A stretch of DNA of 6,903 nucleotides from Desulfobacula sp. (lineage in GTDB: Bacteria; Desulfobacterota; Desulfobacteria; Desulfobacterales; Desulfobacteraceae): the NCBI GenBank assembly GCA_011390085.1, contig JAABTB010000122.1, positions 1 through 6,903 of the forward strand, in the 5' to 3' direction. The stretch's first letter is position 1. Each line of letters opens with the position of its first letter. Shown piece by piece: positions 1 to 4,768 of this stretch. Position numbers and translations under genes: made by a program. The notes under the pieces are model-generated. The model worked only from the letters and a program-made list of their open reading frames with translations. It ran no database searches and was not told the DNA's origin.

Positions 1-134
1 GGAATCCGTGTCCATGGTCCGGATCTGGGTCAAAAAACAAAGCATTGCCGTCCGGTGCACCCCGTTCATCGTGGATTCGATCCGGCGCATCTGATGCAGC
101 ATAAACACCATCCCCATGGAACGGTGAGGTAATT
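1..134. other. Left edge: partial coding sequence of unresolved strand, then the leader of the pseudouridine synthase gene
   Basis: Two frames are open to the left edge and share the same third codon positions, so base composition cannot separate them. On the plus strand, frame 2 runs from the edge to a TGA at 92-94 and gives a C-terminal tail ending RCTPFIVDSIRRI. On the minus strand, an ATG at 117-115 (or 111-109) opens a Met-rich, helix-like N-terminus beginning MGMVFMLHQMRRIE and runs off the edge. It has a TAA just upstream and no Shine-Dalgarno sequence. I recognise neither product. The minus reading is 18% Met but has an amphipathic hydrophobic spacing. The plus reading would place another gene about 40 bases ahead of the pseudouridine synthase in the same direction. 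A TGAGG ribosome-binding site at 125-129 belongs to that next gene. Confidence 0.3.
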
Positions 135-893
135 ATGACAAACCCGCAGACTCCCCCGGCCATGCCGCAGGTCCATATCCTCAGGGTTGAAAAAGGCTGG
201 CTGGCCGTGGATAAACCCTGCGGGATCAGTGTTCACAATGATCCGGGGCAGGACCTGGTGTCTGTTCTCTTCCAAAAGATCGGGTCCGAGCCTTTGCTCA
301 TGGATCAGCTCGGCATCTCCTCTTTCTTTAAGGTCCAGCCGGTTCACCGGCTGGACAGGGAAACCGGCGGAGTGATCCTTTTTTCCGTCAACGACAAGGC
401 CCTGCAAGAAATTTCGACCCAGTTTGTCAAAGGGCTGGTAAAAAAAAGATATACGGCCCTGGTTCACGGGAATTTTATTTCAAGGGATGAAGGCTCTGAA
501 TACCAGGTCTGGGATTTCCCCCTGTCCAAAACCGCGGGCGGAAGAAACAATCCCGCAGGGGAAGGGAAGCGGGTGCCTTGCCGAACACGGTACAAAATAC
601 TGGAGCAGAGCCCCCATTATGCATTGCTGGACGTCGAACCGGTAACCGGGCGAAAGCACCAGATCCGGAGGCATGCCAAGCTTTCCGGCCATCCCGTGAC
701 AGGGGATACGCGCTACGGCTCTGCAAGATCCATTGAGTATCTGCGGACCCAAAAATCCTATGCGTGCTTGGGGCTCCATTGCCGGCAGCTTGAATTCACT
801 TTGCCGGAACAGGAGACCCCCTTTTGCATTGAATCAAAAAACCCCCTGACGGGAATTTTTCAACTCATGAAAGGGGATGGCCCCATTTCATAA
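135..893 (+). CDS. RluA/TruC-type RNA pseudouridine synthase
   Basis: This cytoplasmic enzyme isomerises specific uridines in rRNA or tRNA to pseudouridine. The 252-residue product has the RluA-family motif HRLDRETGG at residues 71-79, with the catalytic Asp at 74. An N-terminal WLAVDKPCGISVH segment (22-34) matches the family's 'vvnKPaGl.vH' strand. The C-terminal motifs are GRKHQIRRH (172-180) and GHPVTGDTRYG (185-195). There is no N-terminal S4 RNA-binding domain, and the length fits the short S4-less members. The RRH in the GRKHQIRRH motif resembles TruC (tRNA U65) more than the RVH of RluD, but the target is inferred, not shown. The start is chosen for the TGAGG six bases upstream. It is followed after 17 bases by the radical SAM gene, probably in one transcript. 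No frameshift or missing key residue is seen. Confidence 0.93.
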   Translation: MTNPQTPPAMPQVHILRVEKGWLAVDKPCGISVHNDPGQDLVSVLFQKIGSEPLLMDQLGISSFFKVQPVHRLDRETGGVILFSVNDKALQEISTQFVKGLVKKRYTALVHGNFISRDEGSEYQVWDFPLSKTAGGRNNPAGEGKRVPCRTRYKILEQSPHYALLDVEPVTGRKHQIRRHAKLSGHPVTGDTRYGSARSIEYLRTQKSYACLGLHCRQLEFTLPEQETPFCIESKNPLTGIFQLMKGDGPIS

Positions 894-910
894 AAATAAA
901 GAGAGCTGCC

Positions 911-1849
911 ATGTATCACTATTTATTCGGCCCTGTGCCGTCCAGACGCCTGGGCATGTCCCTGGGCGTTGATCTGGTTCCCAAAAAAATCTGTTCACTG
1001 GATTGTGTGTATTGCGAGGTCGGAAAAACAACCCGGCTCACCCTTGAAAGAAAAGAATACATCCGGTTTGACAAGATTAAAGAAGAACTCACCCATTATT
1101 TTAACACCCATCCCGACCCGGACTATATCACCTTTTCCGGTTCGGGGGAGCCCACCCTCAATACCTGCATCAAAGACGTCCTTCAATTCATAAAACAAAA
1201 CAAACCCCATATCCCGACGGCGGTTCTAACAAACGGAACCCTGCTGCACGACAAGGCCGTCAGAGACGCCCTCATGGATGCCGACGTGGTGCTTCCCTCT
1301 CTGGACTCGGCCACCGACAAGGGTTTCAAGAAAATCAACCGGCCGCAGGAAACGTTAAAAATTGATCCGTATATTCAAGGATTGGTTGATTTCAGGCAGG
1401 CGTTTAAGGGTCAAATATGGCTCGAAATATTTATCTTGCCGGGGTATAATGACAATGAGCAGGAATTGACGGCCCTTAAAAACGCCATATTGCGAATCCG
1501 GCCCGATGCCGTCCAGCTCAATACCCTGGACAGACCCGGTACCCTTGAGGACCTGAAGGGGGCCACGAGAAAAGAACTGGAAAGTATCCGTGAATTCTGG
1601 GGAATGGACAATATCAACATCATTGCAGCTTTTCCCCAGCGTAAAAATATCCGGTCATACCGGGAAGATACGGAAACCGCCATTATGGAAACCCTTTTAA
1701 GGCGGCCCTGCACCCTTGATGATCTGTCAGCCTTACTGGGGCTGCACATCAATGAAATCAATAAATACCTATGTGTCCTGGAAGCAGAAGATAAAATCGA
1801 AACCGCACGCCAGGAAAGAGGTATCTTTTATCAAAAAAAGAATAAATAA
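911..1849 (+). CDS. Radical SAM protein (COG0731-like) with C-terminal winged helix
   Basis: This is a 4Fe-4S, S-adenosylmethionine-dependent radical enzyme of 312 residues. The cluster ligands are in a CxxxCxxC motif, CSLDCVYC, at Cys28, Cys32 and Cys35. A GSGEPTLN segment at 77-84 is the SAM-binding 'GGE-like' motif. The N-terminus FGPVPSRRLGMSLGVDLVP is typical of the COG0731 Fe-S oxidoreductases, relatives of the wyosine-synthesis enzymes. Residues from about 254 to the end (ETAIMETLLRRPCTLDDLS onward) look like a small winged-helix domain, suggesting nucleic-acid or protein contact. The substrate is unknown. It starts 17 bases after the pseudouridine synthase with an AAAGAGAG-like ribosome site. 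Its 3' end overlaps the start of the adenosyltransferase gene. The grouping with an RNA-modifying enzyme and a corrinoid enzyme does not by itself reveal the reaction. Family membership is secure, function is not. Confidence 0.9.
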   Translation: MYHYLFGPVPSRRLGMSLGVDLVPKKICSLDCVYCEVGKTTRLTLERKEYIRFDKIKEELTHYFNTHPDPDYITFSGSGEPTLNTCIKDVLQFIKQNKPHIPTAVLTNGTLLHDKAVRDALMDADVVLPSLDSATDKGFKKINRPQETLKIDPYIQGLVDFRQAFKGQIWLEIFILPGYNDNEQELTALKNAILRIRPDAVQLNTLDRPGTLEDLKGATRKELESIREFWGMDNINIIAAFPQRKNIRSYREDTETAIMETLLRRPCTLDDLSALLGLHINEINKYLCVLEAEDKIETARQERGIFYQKKNK

Positions 1850-2363
1850 GGACCAAGGATATATCCAGGTTTATACCGGTAACGGAAAAGGCAAAACCAC
1901 GGCTGCTTTAGGTCTTTGTCTAAGGGCCGCCGGGGCTGGGAAAAAAGTCTTTATCGGTCAGTTCATCAAAGGGATGCATTACAGCGAACTGAATATTTTG
2001 GCAACAATCCCAAATATCGTTGTACGACAGTATGGCCGAGGATGTTTTATTGATTCGAAACCGGACCGGGAAGATTACGCCGCTGCCCTGGCAGGTTTAA
2101 AGGAAATGGGGACCCTTCTCGGATCCGGAGAATATGATGTGGTTGTCCTGGATGAGGCCAATATTGCCGTGTATTTTGGTTTATTCCGGTTTGAAGACCT
2201 GAAAACGATATTGCTGAACCGGGCCGGCCATGTTGAAGTCATTCTCACCGGCCGCTATGCGCCCCAAGAACTGATTGACCTGGCGGACCTGGTAACGGAA
2301 ATGAAAGAAATCAAACACTATTATACAAAAGGGGTGGAAGCCAGAACCGGGGTGGAAAAATAA
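1752..2363 (+). CDS. cobO: Corrinoid (cob(I)alamin / cob(I)yrinate diamide) adenosyltransferase, CobO/BtuR family
   Basis: It transfers the 5'-deoxyadenosyl group of ATP to Co(I) corrinoid, making adenosylcobalamin or its precursor in the cytoplasm. The family P-loop is YTGNGKGKTTA, with GNGKGKTT encoded at 1878-1901. The acidic motif VVVLDEANIA and the C-terminal run ILTGRYAPQELIDLADLVTE then EIKHYYTKGVEARTG are classic for the CobA_CobO_BtuR family. The start is uncertain. Relatives begin only a few residues before GYIQVYTG, but no ATG, GTG or TTG lies there. The nearest usual starts are GTG 1773, ATG 1752 and ATG 1719, all deep inside the radical SAM gene and without a good ribosome site. 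ATG 1752 is given here as the conventional choice. An ATC at 1830 with AAAGAGG eight bases ahead would give about 177 residues, the usual family length. The reading frame is otherwise intact. Confidence 0.88.
   Translation: MKSINTYVSWKQKIKSKPHARKEVSFIKKRINKDQGYIQVYTGNGKGKTTAALGLCLRAAGAGKKVFIGQFIKGMHYSELNILATIPNIVVRQYGRGCFIDSKPDREDYAAALAGLKEMGTLLGSGEYDVVVLDEANIAVYFGLFRFEDLKTILLNRAGHVEVILTGRYAPQELIDLADLVTEMKEIKHYYTKGVEARTGVEK
1815..1832 (+). promoter_or_regulatory. Candidate ribosome-binding site and non-canonical ATC start for the adenosyltransferase
   Basis: AAAGAGG at 1815-1821 is the best Shine-Dalgarno match near the expected N-terminus. It sits eight bases before an in-frame ATC at 1830, inside the last codons of the radical SAM gene (stop at 1847-1849). 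Initiation here would give a product of normal family length. ATC starts are rare, so this is a hypothesis. It is based on spacing and the absence of ATG, GTG or TTG in the region. Confidence 0.35.
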
Positions 2364-2390
2364 AAGGCCGTCATTTTTTTCACGGTCTTT
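2363..2390. terminator. Convergent hairpin, probable bidirectional terminator
   Basis: A nine-pair stem pairs AAAGGCCGT (2363-2371) with ACGGTCTTT (2382-2390), with one G-U wobble in the plus-strand RNA and a T-rich ten-base loop. It begins at the adenosyltransferase stop codon. Read leftward, the 3' arm is followed by TTTTATTTTT, a good U-tail, although that strand has one A-C mismatch in the stem. Read rightward, the tail is only CTTTGTC. It lies between the rightward gene cluster and the leftward 164-residue gene and so could end both transcripts. Confidence 0.55.
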
Positions 2391-2393
2391 GTC

Positions 2394-2561
2394 ATCCCTG
2401 AAGAAAATAAAGGTGACCACGGCCATCATGGCAGGGGAGGTGCTGGTGATGATCCCGGCTTCAATGGCGCTGGTGTAACGGAGGCCCGATGCCAGGAAAA
2501 GAATGGGTAATGATTTTCCTTATCTATTTTATCTATTTTAATAAAACAGGCCGATTATGCC
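2394..2561 (-). pseudogene. Decayed fragment of an EamA/DMT-family transporter
   Basis: Reading leftward from 2519, the peptide contains SLPILFLASGLRYTSAIEAG and then IITSTSPAMMAVVTFIFFRD. It matches the hallmark EamA pattern in which 'ALkYTSA..A.l' precedes 'P.....l......E/D'. EamA proteins are ten-helix drug/metabolite transporters, so only about a sixth of a gene is present. There is no start codon. In the same frame upstream, GIIGLFY (2561-2541) resembles the preceding helix of the family, but three TAA codons fall between the two parts (2540-2538, 2531-2529, 2522-2520). On the other side, the frame continues as antisense of the adenosyltransferase gene, with no family resemblance. I read it as a non-functional remnant. 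The family call rests on pattern recognition of a short stretch. Confidence 0.55.
2522..2539. repeat. 9-bp tandem duplication (ATCTATTTT x2)
   Basis: Two exact adjacent copies of ATCTATTTT lie at 2522-2530 and 2531-2539. On the minus strand they insert the stop-containing codons TAA AAT AGA twice into the EamA-like frame. Because the unit is nine bases, the frame is kept while stops are introduced. Confidence 0.8.
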
Positions 2562-2579
2562 CTGTGAATCACCGGTTTA

Positions 2580-2594
2580 CTTGGATAAAATTGC
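2580..2594. repeat. 15-bp direct repeat, left copy
   Basis: The sequence CTTGGATAAAATTGC is identical to that at 3294-3308, in the same orientation. It lies between the EamA remnant and the stop codon of the 164-residue gene. With the right copy it brackets a segment of about 730 bases holding that gene and the AraC stub. No terminal inverted repeats or transposase accompany it. Confidence 0.8.
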
Positions 2595-2610
2595 TCTTTC
2601 CAAAAAAAAA

Positions 2611-3105
2611 TCAAACTTCCGAATCATCGTCCGATGACAGAATCGGATAGGTTTTATCGTTTATCAGAAGGCTAAGCTTTCCATTTTCTTCTTCAATGAA
2701 TTTTGAAATTTTGACAAGGGCATGGGATGAAAATTTTATCCTGTGCAAGGGTGTCTGAAAATACAGATTGTCCGAGGCCATGAAAAACGTCCCGTCTTCC
2801 AGGGCCATCCTGTCCGTATTGTTTAAAAGGAACTCGAGGCCCTTACCGGCCGGGGCGATATCCACAACAAAGAGGGCCGTATCCTCATGGGGGAAATAGA
2901 CTTTTTCTTCACATTCGCAGGTTTCCTGATGGACATAATATCCGTTTTCATCTTTTTTAATGGCCGAATTAAAATACCGGATGATTCTCGGATGTTCGAA
3001 TTTTCCATGTTCATTGTGCCAGGTTCCGTTTTTGTCCATCCAGAAGACCGCTTCTGCCCTCGGAACAATAATGAGTTTTTTCGTTTCAGGTTCTGTTTCT
3101 TTCAT
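2611..3105 (-). CDS. Conserved-looking hypothetical protein, 164 residues
   Basis: I do not recognise the family with confidence. The product is soluble, with no signal peptide or membrane segment. It has a KKLIIVPRAEAVFWMDKNGTW segment at the start, a central acidic region with a CEC pair (CECEEKVYFPHED), and a hydrophobic FVVDIAP strand. It ends in a Ser/Asp-rich acidic tail, SSDDDSEV. The order 'DKNGTWHNEHGKFEHPRII', an aromatic YF, then a charged 'KKDENGYYV' faintly recalls DUF1285-type small proteins, but this is only a weak resemblance. The start is supported by AAGGA just upstream on the minus strand. Codon use looks like a real gene. It is a lone leftward gene between two rightward operons, bracketed by a 15-bp direct repeat and flanked by two gene remnants, which suggests an acquired or rearranged segment. 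A nine-base A tract lies just beyond its stop. Confidence 0.72.
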   Translation of the reverse strand: MKETEPETKKLIIVPRAEAVFWMDKNGTWHNEHGKFEHPRIIRYFNSAIKKDENGYYVHQETCECEEKVYFPHEDTALFVVDIAPAGKGLEFLLNNTDRMALEDGTFFMASDNLYFQTPLHRIKFSSHALVKISKFIEEENGKLSLLINDKTYPILSSDDDSEV

Positions 3106-3244
3106 GTTTTTTCCTTTTTGTCTTGCTGAACTGACCTGGTGTAATCCCGGCTGTCCGGCTCAGCTCATCCAGGGAAAGATCGGTATCATAATAGTCTTGA
3201 ATATAGTCTTTTATTTCCCTGACCCTGTTTTTCTCAGAGCCCGG
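3086..3244 (-). pseudogene. Stub of an AraC-type helix-turn-helix regulator
   Basis: On the minus strand the frame contains VREIKDYIQDYYDTDLSLD followed by ELSRTAGITPGQFSKT (about 3223-3119). This matches the start of the AraC-family DNA-binding domain: 'I.dYI.e.y...isleeLA..agis...fsr'. The usual 'lFk...G.s' continuation and the whole second helix-turn-helix are missing, and KRKKHERNRT and a TGA at 3088-3086 follow. A TAA lies at 3247-3245, and there is no start codon or effector domain. The tail overlaps the first codons of the 164-residue gene in another frame. It is most likely the remains of a lost regulator. A short expressed peptide cannot be excluded. Confidence 0.55.
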
Positions 3245-3293
3245 TTACGACCCTTTGCAAATACTCTTTTTTCCTTTATCCAGCCTATCCTGT

Positions 3294-3308
3294 CTTGGAT
3301 AAAATTGC
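3294..3308. repeat. 15-bp direct repeat, right copy
   Basis: CTTGGATAAAATTGC, an exact direct repeat of 2580-2594. It lies upstream of the leftward stub and about 45 bases before the promoter of the import operon. The flanking bases of the two copies are unrelated, so the match is limited to 15 bases. Confidence 0.8.
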
Positions 3309-3328
3309 CATTTGATTTTTATCTGCCG

Positions 3329-3341
3329 CCTAAAATTTAGG
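3329..3341. promoter_or_regulatory. Palindrome upstream of the import-operon promoter (possible operator)
   Basis: CCTAAA-A-TTTAGG is a perfect six-base inverted repeat around a single central base, ending 11 bases before the -35 element. Its size and position fit a dimeric regulator site, activator-like by placement. No cognate regulator is identified, and AT-rich palindromes of this length can arise by chance. Confidence 0.35.
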
Positions 3342-3352
3342 GATCATAAGTG

Positions 3353-3382
3353 TTGACTGGAAACCGTAAACTATCGTATTAT
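3353..3382 (+). promoter_or_regulatory. Predicted sigma70-type promoter of the BMP-type import operon
   Basis: TTGACT (3353-3358) and TATTAT (3377-3382) are separated by 18 bases, and each differs from consensus at one position. Transcription would start near 3389, giving a leader of about 35 bases. AAGGAG at 3410-3415 lies nine bases before the binding-protein ATG. The leader is too short to hold a riboswitch. Confidence 0.6.
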
Positions 3383-3424
3383 TCGAAAAATTTTGAATCC
3401 ATTTAAATAAAGGAGCCCTAAAAA

Positions 3425-4708
3425 ATGAAAAAACCGTATATTGCCCTACCCTTGTTCGTTTTTTTCCTGTTCAGCTTTTTCCTCATCTCCTGTGATAATG
3501 CCCAGGTGGATACATCCAAACTTGAACAGCAGGTTACCGCATTATCTCAGAAAGTAGATGAATTGTCCAAACGAGTCGATGTCCTGACCAAGGAGCCTGC
3601 AGTCGCCCCGGCAACTGAAGCAGCGGGCAAAAAAATGAAAGCCGGATTTATTTATGTCGGTCCTGTGGGGGATTACGGCTGGTCCCATGCCCATGACCTG
3701 GGAAGAAAATTCGTGGAAAAAAAATTTCCATGGCTTGAGACCGTTTATGTGGAAGCCGTGCCTGAAGCAGACAGCTCCAGGATGATTGACCGGTTGGTCC
3801 AGGAACAGAAATGTGACGTGGTTCTGACCACCAGTTTCGGATACATGGAAGATACGGTGGCAGCCGGAACCCGTTATCCGGACAAGCTTTTCATGCATTG
3901 TTCCGGGTTTAAACGCTCCGCCAACGTGGGGACTTATTTTGGCGATCTTTACCAGATGTATTATTTGAACGGCATCATGGCCGGGGCTTTGAGCAAAACA
4001 AGCAAGATCGGTTATGTCGGCGCCTTCCCCATTCCTGAAGTGGTTCGGCATATTGACGCCTTTGCCCTGGGGGTCAAGGTGTCCAACCCCGCAGCCAAGG
4101 TCAATGTCAAATGGATCTATGCCTGGTATGGGCCGGACAAGGCCAAAGAGGCCGCCGAAGCCCTCATCGCCGAAGGCTGTGACGCTCTTGCCTTTACGGA
4201 AGATACCCCCGCCGTCATTGAAGTGGGACAGCGGCATACGGAAAAAGGCAACCAGATTTATACCTTCAGCCATTATTCCGCCATGCAGAATTACGGGGTG
4301 GATTCGGTGGTTTCAGGACAGCTCATGGACTGGGGCGGGATCTATGCCAAAATCTTTGAAGATATTAACAACAAAACCTGGACCAATGAGGACATCTGGT
4401 GGCTGGCCAAAGAAAAAGCCGCCATCCTGGGCGGAAATGAGACCGACCCCGTTAACCCCAAATTTATTCCTGCCCTCAAAGAAGCCATGGTGGATACATC
4501 GGACTTCGGCAAAATTTCTGCCTATGACCTTGTCATGAAACGCTATGAACAGATGCAGCAGGGAGTTGACGTATTTGACCCCTTTACCGGACCCATCAGC
4601 GACAACCAGGGCAAAGAGATGATCCCGGCCGGAACCAAGGCTTCAAAAGAGGACCTTCTGAGCATTATGTATTATGTGGATAATGTGGAAGGCACCATTC
4701 CCAAGTAA
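3425..4708 (+). CDS. BMP-family ABC transporter substrate-binding lipoprotein with coiled-coil stalk
   Basis: This is the periplasmic ligand-binding component of an ABC importer; the family binds purine nucleosides or bases. The 427-residue product starts with a lipoprotein signal: MKK, a hydrophobic stretch at 6-22 and the lipobox LISC with acylated Cys23. Asp24 at +2 is the classic inner-membrane-retention signal in Gram-negative bacteria. Residues 31-56 form an uninterrupted heptad coiled coil (L33, V37, L40, V44, L47, V51, L54), followed by an Ala/Pro-rich linker to about 70. The BMP domain then carries GPVGDYGWS (79-87), FPIPEVVRHIDAFALG (201-216) and the C-terminal GPISDNQGK (389-397). 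The GPxGDxGWS form places it in that subgroup rather than the T. pallidum PnrA type, so the exact ligand is open. It has its own promoter and AAGGAG site and is followed by a terminator before the ATPase. Confidence 0.93.
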   Translation: MKKPYIALPLFVFFLFSFFLISCDNAQVDTSKLEQQVTALSQKVDELSKRVDVLTKEPAVAPATEAAGKKMKAGFIYVGPVGDYGWSHAHDLGRKFVEKKFPWLETVYVEAVPEADSSRMIDRLVQEQKCDVVLTTSFGYMEDTVAAGTRYPDKLFMHCSGFKRSANVGTYFGDLYQMYYLNGIMAGALSKTSKIGYVGAFPIPEVVRHIDAFALGVKVSNPAAKVNVKWIYAWYGPDKAKEAAEALIAEGCDALAFTEDTPAVIEVGQRHTEKGNQIYTFSHYSAMQNYGVDSVVSGQLMDWGGIYAKIFEDINNKTWTNEDIWWLAKEKAAILGGNETDPVNPKFIPALKEAMVDTSDFGKISAYDLVMKRYEQMQQGVDVFDPFTGPISDNQGKEMIPAGTKASKEDLLSIMYYVDNVEGTIPK

Positions 4709-4725
4709 TTTGAATAAAATCCTAG

Positions 4726-4754
4726 AAAGCCGGGAATTCATTCCCGGCTTTTTT
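4726..4754 (+). terminator. Strong intrinsic terminator between binding-protein and ATPase genes
   Basis: AAAGCCGGGAAT (4726-4737) pairs perfectly with ATTCCCGGCTTT (4740-4751), giving a stem of 11-12 pairs, a 2-4 base loop and a six-T tail (4749-4754). It begins 17 bases after the binding-protein stop. Because no promoter is evident before the ATPase at 4769, it probably acts as a partial terminator or 3' stabilising hairpin, lowering ATPase and permease expression relative to the binding protein. Confidence 0.88.
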
Positions 4755-4768
4755 AATTAAAGAGGATT

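Noticed and set aside
66..467. 133-codon minus-strand open frame across the pseudouridine synthase start
   Set aside because: It overlaps conserved RluA sequence, contains no recognisable motif, and lacks a ribosome site.
1832..1849. A_AAA_AAG heptamer in phase at the end of the radical SAM gene, like the dnaX slippery site
   Set aside because: A -1 shift reaches GAA then TAA immediately, and the adenosyltransferase frame is +1, so slippage cannot create a fusion. No stimulatory hairpin is evident.
2887..3340. Plus-strand open frames (80 and 126 codons) opposite the 164-residue gene
   Set aside because: They are Phe-rich antisense readings with no ribosome site, and the minus-strand gene has better coding evidence.
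3382..3397. Imperfect palindrome TTCGAAAA/ATTTTGAA after the -10 box
   Set aside because: It has mismatches within a short AT-rich run, which is too weak to call an operator.
3542..4273. 243-codon open frame on the minus strand inside the binding-protein gene
   Set aside because: It is antisense to a clear BMP domain, has no family resemblance, and its openness follows from the codon bias of the sense gene.
4014..4538. 174-codon plus-strand alternate frame in the binding-protein gene
   Set aside because: It is Pro/Lys/Ser-rich, typical of an out-of-frame reading of a GC3-biased gene.
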